Source: Hawksworthiomyces lignivorus (Eukaryota > Ascomycota > Sordariomycetes > Ophiostomatales > Ophiostomataceae). Taken from it: DNA of 64,000 nucleotides. Numbering within the stretch: position 1 is the stretch's first letter; every line of letters starts with the position of its first letter. Under the pieces are notes generated by a model, which had not been told where the DNA came from, made no database searches, and saw nothing but the letters and a program-made list of their open reading frames with translations. Below are positions 21,685-32,800 of this stretch, one piece after another. A program made the translations under genes and the position numbers. The stretch is taken from assembly GCA_002917075.1 (NCBI GenBank), contig NTMA01000058.1, positions 62,001 through 126,000 of the forward strand, given 5' to 3'.

Positions 21685-21827
21685 GCCCGGTTAGCTCAAT
21701 CGGTAGAGCGTGAGACTCTTAATCTCAAGGTTGCGGGTTAGTAACAGTCCTGGAAGCCCATCTCGGAGCGTCCATGCGAACAGCTTCACTAACATAACCC
21801 TAACAGGTTCGACCCCCGCATCGGGCT
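21685..21827 (+). tRNA. tRNA-Lys(CTT) interrupted by a 70-nt insertion in the T-stem
   Basis: Exonic parts are 21685-21736 (tRNA positions 1-52) and 21807-21827 (positions 53-73). Together they form a perfect 73-nt tRNA: acceptor stem GCCCGGT/ATCGGGC, D-arm GCTC...GAGC, anticodon stem TGAGA/TCTCA with loop CTCTTAA and anticodon CTT (21718-21720), variable loop AGGTT, T-stem GCGGG/CCCGC with loop TTCGACC, and discriminator T73. No intron sits at the canonical site after position 37. The A box (about TAGCTCAATCGG) is intact. The B box GGTTCGACCCC (21806-21816) is also intact because the insertion ends in G. It is therefore transcribable by Pol III in principle, with A-B spacing enlarged by 70 nt. 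The insertion could be a spliceable intron or could make this a pseudogene; exact restoration of a canonical tRNA favours the first. Confidence 0.88.
21737..21806 (+). other. Non-canonical tRNA intron with spliceosomal-type signals
   Basis: Seventy nt starting GTTAGT and ending CCCTAACAG. A CTAAC branch-like element sits at 21789-21793, its branch A 14 nt from the 3' end. Length and signals match the mRNA introns of neighbouring genes. GGTT occurs at both boundaries, so the exact junction could slide by up to four bases; only the GT-AG placement gives splice consensus. The first five bases (GTTAG) are complementary to CTAAC at 21800-21804, so the ends can pair into a hairpin projecting from the T-arm. 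GGGTTA (21735-21740) can also pair with TAACCC (21795-21800). Confidence 0.7.
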
Positions 21828-21875
21828 CAAATCCTGATGCGTCTCTTCAAAGAGGCACTTCGAACTCACCATCAA

Positions 21876-21884
21876 TTTTTTTTT
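21876..21884 (+). terminator. Candidate Pol III terminator (T9)
   Basis: A run of nine T begins about 49 nt after the tRNA 3' end and is the first strong T-tract downstream. RNA polymerase III terminates at such tracts. Confidence 0.55.
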
Positions 21885-23169
21885 CTCGGCAATCTTTTGT
21901 TACTCTTCTTGGTCTCTCGCTGGCTTTCTATTTTGTCCCTTGCATTTTATGCTTTTCTCTCTCTTTTTTTTCTTTTTTTTTCTTCCAATTCGAACACCGT
22001 GTGTCTACACAACGCAGAAAAATTATTACGGCCAATTTCTTTTTCATGTCATGCGCCCCGTGCTCTCTAATTCACTTGCTAGTATAATTAAATTGCTTAG
22101 CAAACCACACGGTTTACGCTTTGCCCAGCAATTCCAATATAAAATAGAGTGTTTCTAAAAAACGGCCCGCTCGCCAAAGCCCGCCGTTGCACCATATGTC
22201 GGACAATAGCAAGTGAAGTTGGCGTTACAATATCCAGGTTCCCTCCAAGACGTAATCTCTCCACAGGTAGCTCCCTACTGGCACTCCGTCATCAACCCCG
22301 TGCCCTGCAACCCGTAGTGCTGTGTGTCACGGCTGGTCGAACCAGAATGGCTTTTCTGGTGGTAAGCTACTTTTAGAAACCCATGGGCTGCCGTTCTCTG
22401 GGTCTTAGCTTGAAACATTGGGAAGCATTGCATGGACTAGAAACTACAAAGTTTCGATAATCAAGTAAATCGTATATGTTGCACGGGGCAAACAGCTGAC
22501 ATTGCCTCATAGACAGAGATAAATGATGTGAAACTACGGACATATATGCTGTTCAAGTTTGAGTGAAGAAAACCAGGGATTGCCTTATTTTCAGCCTTCA
22601 TATCTTAAAACGGCGCTTGTGTAATGAGATGCAATTTGCGAATGAACCATTCACATAGCAATTCATGAAAACTTTCAAACGAGACGAATGCAATGCTAAA
22701 GACAGACACCGCCAGCAAAGTTTGCTCTGTGGATATGTACGACACAGCTTGTGTGCAATAAAATAGTGATTCACATCGCTGAGGTTGTGCAGCACATATC
22801 ATTTTTTTGGTTTAAAAAAAAAGAGTCTCTTTTTCGTACTTCCGTAAAGTTAGACGAGAAAAGTATATTTACTGGTTTCTGTGGGTGGATGGCATCTTCT
22901 GTTGTGAATCTCTCTCCATCAGCCTCGTCTTCAAGTGCCTGTAGCCTTGTGAGCTGCCCCACACGAATGCCCCGCAGTGCTATAAATTTTTTTTTTTTTT
23001 TTTTTTTGTTTTGCCGGGTCAATTGCGCCAATCCGTCACAGAGCAGCGTACCATTTTGATTTCCAAGCTTCTTGTGCTCTAGAGAACGACGAGCTGCAGT
23101 GCAGAACAATCTCAGGACCTTCCGTTGTCAGCAAATAAAAGAAATAAAAAACCCCAAAACAAAAGAAAG
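21885..23169. other. Intergenic region between the tRNA gene and the ankyrin gene
   Basis: About 1.3 kb of AT-rich DNA with T-runs (for example 22987-23007). No convincing gene on either strand. It contains the promoter of the ankyrin gene. Confidence 0.5.
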
Positions 23170-23847
23170 ATGGCCCCCAACCCCTACATCATGGCGGCGG
23201 ACAACAGCCCCGCGCTGCTGCCGCTGCTGCGCGAGAAGCCCGAGCTGGCCGCCGCCCAGGACGAGCACGGCTACTCGCTGGTGCATGCGGCCGCCAGCTA
23301 CAACCACCTAGACCTGCTGCGGAGCCTGGTGCGCGAGTTCCGCGTGCCCGTCGACCTGCGCGACGAGGACGCCGAGACGGCTCTGTTCGTCGTCGAGACC
23401 GTCGAGGCCGCCCGCTGCCTCGTCGAGGAGCTGGGCCTCGACCCGGCCATCCGCGGCGACCTTGATCTGACCGCCGCCGAGAAGATCGCCGCCGAGGCCG
23501 AGTTCCCCCTCGTCGCCGAGTACCTGCAGGGCCTGGACGCCGCTGCCGCCGTGCTCGTAGACGGCGCCCTGCCGCCCCCGCCGCCGGGCATGACGGTGAC
23601 GATGGGTACGATGCCGGCGCCGGACGACAACGACGAGGCGGCGGCCAATGGCGAGAGCAGCAGCGCTGCCGCCGCGTCCGCCGAGGGCCAGCCCGACCCA
23701 GAGTTCCGCCGCCGCATCGAAGAGCTGGCCGCCCGGCCCGACTTCCATACCGCTGACGGCCAGGCGGCGCTGCGGCAGCTGGTCGAGGACGCCCTCTCGG
23801 GCCAGGATCTGAGCGAGGACCGCAGCGTGCGGCCGCGGCAGATCTGA
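23170..23847 (+). CDS. Small ankyrin-repeat protein (yeast YCR051W-like)
   Basis: Single exon, 225 aa from the first ATG (AAAGATGGCC). Residues 1-125 contain two to three ankyrin-type units: LLREKPELAAAQDEHGYSL followed by VHAAASYNHLDLLRSLV, then DLRDEDAETALFVV with VEAARCLVEELG. A Pro/Ala/Ser-rich linker follows. The C-terminal segment has PEFRRRIEELAARPDFHTADGQ and LRQLVEDAL. Length and layout resemble the uncharacterised yeast ankyrin protein YCR051W (222 aa). Function unknown; a protein-interaction role is implied. Confidence 0.8.
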   Translation: MAPNPYIMAADNSPALLPLLREKPELAAAQDEHGYSLVHAAASYNHLDLLRSLVREFRVPVDLRDEDAETALFVVETVEAARCLVEELGLDPAIRGDLDLTAAEKIAAEAEFPLVAEYLQGLDAAAAVLVDGALPPPPPGMTVTMGTMPAPDDNDEAAANGESSSAAAASAEGQPDPEFRRRIEELAARPDFHTADGQAALRQLVEDALSGQDLSEDRSVRPRQI

Positions 23848-23929
23848 GACAAAAAGAGAGCGCTCAAATTGCCGAGTTCCTGCCGCGCATCTAGAAAATA
23901 GAAATGCTACTTTCTTTTTGGGGAGTTTG

Positions 23930-25287
23930 TCACTCATGGCCGTGCACTTCCCACAGCATGAACTCGCCAGGCGCCTTGGCGGGTCGGAAGAACGTGCACT
24001 CGGCGCCTTCGCCGGTCAGGCCCTTGGAGCTGGCGAAGCTCGACGCGCTCAGAGCAAACCACGCCTTGGATGACGGCATCGCTAGGAGGACATCCAGGAG
24101 TGTCTGGCAGGCCCACGACGGCGAGAAGAATCCGCGCCAGCGGATCACGCAGACCTCTCCTGGTGCGGTCTGTCCTTCTAGTGACCCTGGCACTGCGTAG
24201 CGGCTAAAGTACACGTCGACGTTGTCGGATGGATCAATGCGGGGGCTCCCCAGACGGACAAGCGACAGCCATTCGTACAGCTCAACTGGCTCGTCTACGT
24301 CTTCCGGATCGAAGCGGCCGTTGGAGCCAACACCATCATCGAAAAGACTGGCGGGGCGACCTAGAGGTGGCAAGGTGACGTTGGCATGTTCAGCGACAGT
24401 GGGTACTGGAGCGACCACCGCAGGAGCAAAGGCTGACAAAGGATCAGGCTCAGGAGCTTAGACAATGTTAGTTGCCAGAGCAGATGTAGGAGAATACAGA
24501 GGATAGATTTCATACTGTCGAACATGTTGCAGAACAGCCATGTGAGGGGAGTATTGAACACATTTTTGCAGGCGTAGATGAGCCGATCGAAGCCGCTCTT
24601 GCCAGGCCACATGGAATTGGCATGGAGATCAAACTCCACCACTAGAAGAACAAATTAGACAACAAAAAACTAAATGCCATTGTCAAAGACAAGGACCTAC
24701 CCCAGCGAGGGCGCAAGCCCCGGTTGCCCTTGACACCGTGCGGCTTGCCAACGAGACCGGCGCGCTCGTACGTCTCTCGCTCAAGATACAGAGTGAGAAG
24801 TCCAGCGCGTAGCGTGAAGACATTGTCCTGGCCAGGACGGCCCTCAGAGAGCATCAATATATTCCCTGTAAGCTGTCAGGAACGAACGAGAACGACGAAA
24901 AGACGAGTCCCAGATGTAGATAAGGCGAGTAAACATACCGGCCTTAATGTATGTCTTGAAAAAATCTCCCTCTAAGACCTGCCCAAGGGTCATGACGACG
25001 CGGGAAAATTGCTGTGGTTGTGGCTGCTGGACTGCCAACGTCTGCCGGACCTCCTCTGCATATTCCTGCGGAAGGATGAGGTCAAGCTGGTAGACAAAGC
25101 CGAGGGACTGGATGCTATGCCACGGCTTCTTAAGCCGCTTAGCATGCACATCGCCATCCTCCCCAACGAGTGCAGGCGTACTCTCGATGGCCGGTGGTTG
25201 CGCGGCATCGATGTGGCCCATCATCCCATAGGAGAAGAAGCAGTTTGCGGACTGGTACACCGACCGCTTGGAGACAAAGGGCAACAT
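23930..25287 (-). CDS. RPP40: Ribonuclease P/MRP subunit, RPP40 family
   Basis: Four exons: 25287-24939, 24865-24701, 24641-24516 and 24456-23930; 388 aa. Introns are 58-73 nt. The Rpp40 family is a protein subunit of RNase P/MRP, which cleaves 5' leaders from pre-tRNAs and processes rRNA. Support comes from family-like segments: VLEGDFFKTYIKAG...LMLSEG near the first splice, LTLYLERETYERAGLVGKPH, FDRLIYACKNVFNTPLTWLF, and the C-terminal LYEWLSLVRLGSPRID with VCVIRWRGFFSP, which parallels the human Rpp40 C-terminal region. The start at MLPFVSKRSVYQ is the only in-frame ATG before the conserved VYQ segment; a further upstream exon cannot be excluded. It shares a 362-bp divergent promoter with TRM11, another tRNA-maturation gene. 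Confidence 0.87.
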
Positions 25288-25649
25288 CTTTGGATACAAA
25301 GCCCCTATGGGTGAACCAAATTTCCGCTGAGCGTGAGACCTGATATATTGGCGGAGGAATAGGTAGCGAGAGACAGCATTATTGACCACGGGAGGCTAAT
25401 TGTAGTGTCTTCTGGAGTACGTTGTGGGGGAGCATTTCGTTTTTTTTTTCTTGGGCAGACTGCCCTGCGATTTGCCCCACTAAAATCTTTTAACATCGTC
25501 TTTCACAGTGGGACGGCGAACACTCAGCGAAGTGAATCATTCTCATTTCTTAAGGAAATACTCTCACTGCTTTCTGCCCATGCGCCGGTGAAACAGATTT
25601 CATGAGAGGATTAGAATTTTAGGCTTCTGCGCATAAACCAGAGGCCGCC
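25288..25649. promoter_or_regulatory. Divergent promoter of RPP40 and TRM11
   Basis: Only 362 bp separate the two start codons. It contains a T-run (25440-25450) and AT-rich sequence. Both flanking genes act on pre-tRNA, so co-regulation is plausible; no specific element was recognised. Confidence 0.55.
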
Positions 25650-27543
25650 ATGGAGTACCTCATCCGCTTCAGCCAGACACACGACACCTTTCGGATCGCG
25701 GAGATTGAGGCTCTGGCGATCATTGAGAATGTAGAGCTAGAGATTCTCTCCTATATTAAGGAGGTTTGTATACGGATGCCCCGATACTATGAATGTTTTA
25801 AATAAAATAAAAAATGAGCCTCTCCGCTCACAGCAGGCAAACAGTCCCCCTTCTGCATCGTCCGGCTGCCCAATGATGAGGCGGCGGCGAAGCTCATGCG
25901 CCGCTCGCTGCTGGCGCAGTCCATCCACAGCTTTTGGGGCCAGGGCGACACGCTGCCCGAGTTCCACGCGGACATCAGGCGGCGCGCGGCGCCTCTGTGG
26001 CCGCCGTACGCTGAGTCGTCGTTCAAATTCGAGGTGGACTCGTTCCGGGGCAAGCGGTCGGCGGCAGCGCGGCTGGCGCTGATCGACAGCCTGGCCGACG
26101 TGCTGCCGCTGACGGGGCCCATCGACATGCGCGACCCGGCGCTGTTCCTGACCATCTTTGAGCACTGGGCCTTTGACGCCGTGCAGGCGGCGCGGCCGGA
26201 CCCGGAGCGCTACTACTTAGGCCGCTTCGTGGCGGGCACGGCGCGCGGCGGCGGCGCCCGCGCCGCCACCGCCGCCTTCGACCTCAAGAAGCGCCGCTAC
26301 ATTGCCACAACTAGCATGGACGCCGAGCTGTCGCTTCTGACGGCCAACCTGGCCTTGGCCGCGCCCGGCAAGCTCTTCTACGACCCCTTTGTCGGCACCG
26401 GCAGCTTCCCCCTCGCCGCCGCCCACTGGGGCGCCGTCGCCTGGGGCAGCGACATTGACGGCCGCGCTGTGCGCGGCGCAGCCGCTGGCATCAACGGCAC
26501 CGGCGGCACCGGCGGCAGCCGCACCGGCCGCTGCGACGTCCGCGGCAACTTTGAGCAGTACGGCCTGCTGTCCGGCTTCGGCGACGTCTTCACCGCCGAC
26601 CTCACGCACGCGCCGCTGCGGGTGGCCCGCGTCGGCGTCGGCGCCGGCGACACCAGCGCAGACCGCTGGATCGACGGCATCATCTGCGACCCGCCCTACG
26701 GCATCCGCGAGGGCCCGCGCGTGCTCGGCGTCCGCAACCCGGCCAAGACGCCCTGGGTGCTGGAGGCCGGGCGCAGGATGTACAAGTGCGTGGCCGTGCC
26801 TCAAGATGAGCAGAACCACAGCTCGATTCTTTTTCTTGATCTAACCCGTCTCTAGAGATCCGACGTATCTCCCACCGAAGCAGCCGTATAGCTTCTTGGC
26901 CCTGCTGGACGACCTGCTGTGGTTCGCGGCGAACACGCTCGTCGACGGCGGCCGCCTGGGCTTCTGGATGCCCACGGCCAACGACGAGGCCCTGGAGCTG
27001 CCGGTCCCCACACACCCGTGCCTGGTCCAGGTGTCGATGTGCACGCAAGTGTTTAACAGATGTAGGTCACGCGCCTTCTCTCTTTTTCTGCTTTCTACCA
27101 TATTTTGTTTGAATTATTTTTTTTCTGACCTGGTCACAAAAGGGTCCCGTCGCCTCATCACGTACCGGCGAATACCAGACGCCGAAGTGGACCCCGAGGC
27201 ACTTGCCCGGGCTGTGGCAGCCGCCGCCGAAACGCCGAAGCTGATGGGCCAGACGGCCAACGATCTCAACCCGTTCCGGCGAGATTACTTTCGCAAATTT
27301 GAAGTACCAGAGGGTGCATCTCCAACAGCCGCAACAACAGTTGCTGCGATAGAGGCGATAGCTGAAGCACTGGCAGCAGACGATGCCAGCACACCTCAGG
27401 ATGTGCCGCCGCCGGCAGGCGACGGCAAGTCATCGATAGAGTCGGCTGCATCAGCAGCATCCGAACTGCTAAATAAGATACCGGAAGCTGGAGCCAAGGT
27501 ACCATTAATACCAGAGCCCGCATCGCAGCCAGAGCCCACCTGA
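25650..27543 (+). CDS. TRM11: tRNA (guanine10-N2)-methyltransferase catalytic subunit
   Basis: Four exons: 25650-25763, 25845-26785, 26856-27061 and 27143-27543; 553 aa. Trm11 with Trm112 makes m2G10 in tRNAs. The N-terminus MEYLIRFSQTHDTFRIAEIE and SPFCIVRLPND correspond to the THUMP-like region, followed by SIHSFWGQG. The methyltransferase fold shows the SAM-binding motif I DPFVGTGSF (from D218), an acidic GSDIDGR strand end, and the catalytic motif DPPYGIREG (D320), with YLPPKQPYSF and the WSRRLITYRR segment spanning the last splice. The first intron boundaries were chosen to give SYIKE/SPFCIV, matching the family spacing; an alternative (GTATAC donor with CACAG acceptor) would add five residues. 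The last intron is 81 nt without a stop, so retention is frame-neutral. The C-terminal 90 residues are Ala/Pro-rich and disordered. Confidence 0.95.
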
Positions 27544-28193
27544 TAAAGGGGGGCCGGCAGGACAGAAGATAGTAAACCAAAAGTGCAGAGAGCACGAAGG
27601 GCCAAATATAAAACGAAACATGTACAGGACTTTTGGCAAGCCATTTGCGTTTTCATTTGTATGATTCTTGTAGACTATACCAAGGCTGCTTCCAGAAGGA
27701 CACTTTAAAACCTGGTGTTCCTTTCAGGAAGCAGACATTTCCCATGAAGCAGAGCGGAGACAAGAAGCTACTGAATAAGAAGCTCGTAAAACGACGGTGT
27801 TGATTTGGATGAAGCAGAACATAAAAAATATAAAACATATCGCTTCTCCAGTTGCGCCTCTCCTTGTCTTTTGTTGACGAAATGAGAAACAAGAAAAACA
27901 AAAGTATAAAAAACAAGCAAAGAAAATAGTTCAATTAAGACCAAAACGTACCCTCCCAGGAGTGCACCCTTGTAACGAGGCAAAAATAAATAAAAATAAA
28001 AATAAAGACGCTCACTATGCAGACAACGATATGCACAAGCTGTGCATTCCCGTGTGATTTTTCCTTCGTTTCGTTCGTATGTTCATTTCCACAGCGCAGG
28101 TGAAGAGGGCATATATGCCTAGCCTGCACTTTGCTTGCTCCTATATGTAAACACGTCTTCCCGATGTACAGCTCCTCATACACTTCTTCACCA
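27544..28193. other. Convergent 3' spacer, TRM11 / GID4
   Basis: About 650 bp of AT-rich DNA between two stops on opposite strands, with an AAATAAA-rich stretch near 27983-28005. No gene seen. Confidence 0.5.
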
Positions 28194-29866
28194 TCACCGG
28201 AACTCCAAGGCACTCATACAGCCCTTGTCTTCGACATGCTTGAGCTCCAGCTGTTGAAATCTATTTTGTGTGGCATGTCAGTACAGAAGTAAATTGAAAG
28301 AGAAATGGAGGGACGGGTGGAAGGGGGACAAACTTTTCGCTCTTGGAGTGGAAATAGATGCCGTGGACGACGCCTTCGATCTGGTTGAAGCAAATGTAGT
28401 AGAAGCCCTCGAAGCTGGCGCCGTGTATAGTGCGGACGCGGTGATCGGGGACGAGGAAATGCTCCTTCCAGCGCATGAAGATGTTCTCCTTCTGGAGGTA
28501 CTCCTTGATGGTGAAGTTGCCCTTCTTGGCTTGCTTGGCGAACTGGCGGAAGGCGGCGAACTTGGCCCAGTGCGACATGTCGATGCGGTCGTTGGCACCC
28601 CACGACTTGTGCTTCGTGTTGAAGCCGTACTTGGAGCCGATGATCTCGCCCTCGAAGTAGGTCGTGAGAGTAGGATGGTCCTCGGTGAGTCCTGATCGTC
28701 GCACACAACGGTCAGCCATAAGTAGAACCACACAAAAATTCAACATCGGACTAGAAGCCACTAGACTTGGGGCGAGATGGTGCTGAGGGTATCATACCTT
28801 GTATGCGAAGATAACCGCACAGGAACGACTCCCGCAGGTCCACGTGCTTGATCTCTACCTGCACGTCGTACACCTGCCGCTCGGACTGTTGGTGGCCAAC
28901 GAACCGGCTGCCGGGTCGCAAGTAAGCCGAAGGTGACGTTGGGATGATCTATGGGAAAGGCACCCCATTGCATTAGCTTTTTGTACTGTATCGAAGAGCA
29001 AAAAAAAAAAAAAAAAAAGGAGAGTGGAGATTCAAGTGACATACCCGCAAGCTTGTCGGATCGCAGCCAACCAGAGATGGGGCATCGTCGAGCCAGGCCA
29101 TCTCGTCCGCGGCGGTAATGGTGGCGGCAGCGGTAACCTCAAGGTCCTCTGCCTTCTCGCCGTCCACGCTCACCGGTGACGGAACATCGGCGGCGGGCGT
29201 CAGGACGCTGCCGCTGCTGCCGCTAGCGAAGCTGGTCGTATCGAGCAGCTGCCGCCGCTCCCGCCGCTGCCGCCGCAGTGACTCTTCGACGCCAAAGGGC
29301 TCCCAGACATCGGTCTCGGGAATGGTGTAGCGGTCCGCGACGTCATTGCGGCTGATAGCACGCAGACCGGCATTAATCCGTCCCGCAATTGTGGTGGTAG
29401 GAGTAGTAGTGGTAGTAGTGGCGGCGTTGGTGATGATTTGAGTCGTATGTGTGTCCCGCCGTTCGAGAGCAGAGTCGGTCGGAGTGTTGCTGTCGGTCAT
29501 GTCTTCGTCGTCGGCATCAGACGGCTTGTTCTCGTCGTCGCGGTCGCTCTCGTTCAAGAACATGGGCTCGGCATCCTGCGGACCAGTCGCCAATTCCGTA
29601 GCACGCTGAAGGCCGGGCGACATGACGGACGATGGAGAGGGTGATGTTGGTGACGCTGCTTCGGCTATCTGAGGCTGGCTTCCGCTGCTGCTGCTGCTGC
29701 TGCCGGCACTAGCACCGGCAATCTCGATGTGTGACCGGCCGTCTTCTTGATAGTGTGGTGGAGGAGGATGAACCCAGCTGGAAGGTGCACGGGGCGCCTG
29801 GTCATCTGGACATGTCGAGTTGAAGTTGACAGAATCGTTTTCGTCGCGAGAGGCTGGGGTGGGCAT
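28194..29866 (-). CDS. GID4: GID/CTLH ubiquitin-ligase substrate receptor, Vid24 family
   Basis: Four exons: 29866-29045, 28948-28798, 28691-28334 and 28260-28194; 465 aa. Introns are 96, 106 and 73 nt. Gid4/Vid24 recognises proteins with an N-terminal proline (Pro/N-degron), such as gluconeogenic enzymes, for destruction when glucose returns. The conserved barrel is complete: YLRPGSRFVGHQQSERQ, YDVQVEIKHVDLRESFLCGY, LRIQGLTEDHPTLTTYFEGE, NDRIDMSHWAKFAAF, then FEGFYYICFNQ and the short final exon ending SALEFR, the usual E-F-R end. The first exon supplies about 275 residues of poorly conserved Ser/Thr/Asp-rich sequence, longer than in vertebrate GID4, including an acidic stretch SDRDDENKPSDADDEDM that may be phosphorylated. 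Start is the first ATG. Confidence 0.95.
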
Positions 29867-32800
29867 TCTCGGTGGTAGATGGTATAGGGGTGATATGGAG
29901 AAGAGGAGAGGAGAGAAAAGGAGAAGAATAACAAGATCGGAGAGAAGACGGGAGAGAGGACGAGAGAGAGGGCGAGACGGGGGAGTACGATGCGGTGTAT
30001 CGCACAGTCGGATGAGAGCGGATAGTAGAGTGCCGTCTCAATCGATGAATGGGAGGAGAGCTTCTGTTGCGCTTAGGCTACGCAGCCGTCGATGTCGCGG
30101 TGACGAGATTGGCAGCGAGAGAAGTGGCGGTGACCGAAGGAAACAGGAAGGAATAACCCGCAGGATGTCTCACGGACGGGGAGAGGAAGGAGTGACCCGT
30201 ATAAAGATGAGAGGCAGCCAGGAAAGGCAAATAAAAAGGTATCGCGACAAATTATCACGAGAAACAGGGCAGACCAAATTGATATGGGCAGATGGCCGGC
30301 TGCTCAGGTGGATTCCGTGCCCTGCAGTCGTGTCTCCTTTTTTCTTTGTCGATACTGCTGTAATACCCAGAGGCGCGGTTCAGACGGCAGTGTCGAGAAA
30401 GCGATAATAGTCAAAGGCAGAGAGAGCAAAAGAACACGGGAAGTGTGGGCTGTGCACGCGTTTTGCCTTTTTGCCCTTTTGCTCTGCTGCTCTTTTTTGG
30501 CCCTTTTTTTGCTTATTGCGCAACCGGCGTGTGACAGCAAGGGTTCTGGTATGCTGGGCTCTGCACCCCGGATTATGGCGTGTGAGACGGACGAGAACGA
30601 TGTGTTGGTGTCAGCGACGCTGTGTCGACGATGCGCTTCAGACGAACCCGACGAGAACGAGCAGGCGAGCGGTGAAGTATGACGACAAAGGAGACAGTGC
30701 GATTGCTGTCAAGGGACTTTGGAAAGGGATTTTGACAGGCCAGAGACAGCCCAAGAAAGAGAGACAGCGACGACGGAGCCGGGACAGAAACAGGACAGGG
30801 CGGTAAAGGGATGCAGCAGCCAATGCGTCGGGCAGTTACTGTAGGATGGGAAGGCGTGATTTAAGAGAGATAGGGAATGGTCGAGTCAGAAGGCCTAGGG
30901 GGGGTGTGGGTTAGTAGCTTTGGTTGTGGATTGGCTGTCTACTCTGTTCTATCGTTTCTTTTCTGGTGGACGAGGAGGCGACTTTGAGTGACTTGGCCAG
31001 GCTTAGTTTACTGGAGGGCGGAGAAACGGGGACAGATAGATAGGACGCTAAGAAAAAAGCGATACTAAAACAAGGTAGAGAAGATACATACTAATGAGAA
31101 AGTATGTAACAAAGACAAACAAGGCGAGATGTGTGACACGCGGAGAAAGAGAGAGCGTTAGAGACGCCAAAAATGAAGCAAAAACGGTGACGACGTACGA
31201 CCAGATGAAGATGCACTCAAAATAATAAGAGAAACTACCAGAAGGGGGAGAAAGCAGACAAGCAAAAGCAGTCAGCCAGTCCGTCATACATTAACGCGCT
31301 CTCACAAAAAATTAAAATAAAATAAAATAAAAAGCATCAGAATTAAACAAAAACATGTGCAGAACGCAGAGTGCACTGCAGAATGACGCTGAGTCCATTG
31401 GATCAGGAAGAAAAAAGAGGGGCCCACTATGCGTATCTGGTAGCCGACCGACCGTTGGGAGATGCTACGAGTAGGGCGATGTAGTGAGATACTTTCAACA
31501 TAATAATTGCTCTCTATTATACCTTCGATACTTTCCATCCGCCCTTGTATGTATGTACTCCAAGATGCCGCTTTGGCGGTGCTGACTTGCTTCTGGACGC
31601 CACCGGCGATTTTCATAGTGGACAGGGGGGAAAGGGGGGGAGTGACCGGCCGCGGCGCAGCAGTCTAGAAGTGGGAGCAGATCTGGCTCTTATTGCTCAC
31701 TCCTATAATTTGCAGAGGGCCAGAGGACCCGTCTGATGGCTTTGCGCGTCCATCAAATAAGACGTGATAGACGACAATCTACGCGAATTACCTAACAGGA
31801 AGTGGCTCATGCGTGTGAATAAGAGGCAGTCTGCTGGCCACGAGCCACGCAGCACCGCGCAGTTTTCAATGTGCACACGTTCGCACTACTGAGAACAACC
31901 TGTAGCAAGTATACAAGGCGGATACTGCGGCTGTTGGATCTGGACTGAAGGACCTTGGCGGCCGGGGCAGAGCTTTTGATTCATCTAGAGGGCGCGAGCT
32001 GGGGAAGAATAGGAGAGATGAGGAGCAAGAGGAGAAGAACAAAATGCTGGGCGAACGAACCAACACAGCCAGTCATAACAGCCTTCTTACAACGAGTATA
32101 ATGTGAGGGGTGGTTCGCGGCACACACGGTACAGATGGGAAGAGGCTGTATAACCGCGGGATCAGAATGCTGGGGTAATCCAAATGGTATACTTTCTTGG
32201 CTGCTCTCTCCGCCAGCTACAGTGCAGTACTTCTGTTGGTAGCAAAACAACAGACATTTAAATTTGGTGGACGGGGCTTGCAGATGCCCAACGAGGTCTG
32301 CGCACAGTCGGCTGTGTCTGGTCTCTCCATGACATTTCTTCGCCGCTGCCGCCGCCGCTGTTGTCGTCGTCGTCGTCGCCTTTTTTCTTCTTTCTGGCCT
32401 GACAATATTCACATGATACATGCACGACGACGTCAAGGCTCGCTAGACCACCAAGGAATCCCCCCAACCACTTTCCCCATTCTTCAATCTATTCCGTATT
32501 AATATATATGCAATTTAATATCGTTTGTGCATTCTGTGCGCGCGCGCTCTTGTGGTGTACAGTGCCTTCGCCGATATTGCGACGCAGCAGTCAGAAAAAC
32601 CTCCATACTCGCCTGCCTTCTCCGGCCACAGTCTAGGCTTCTGAGAAAAAAATCCACGAATGGGTGTTGCGTCATCTACTGCTGCTTCTGCTCCTGATTT
32701 CGGAATGGCTTTTTAATATTTTCTTGTTTCTTGCTTACACATCAGTCGTTTTGAAAGAAAACAGGTGCCCATCAACATGATCCTCGTGGCCCCCATCAGC

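Noticed and set aside
30000..30700. Several open frames of 60-195 codons on the + strand
   Set aside because: They are Arg/Gly-rich translations of purine-rich repeats, overlap each other in different frames and match no family; best explained as leader or intergenic sequence.
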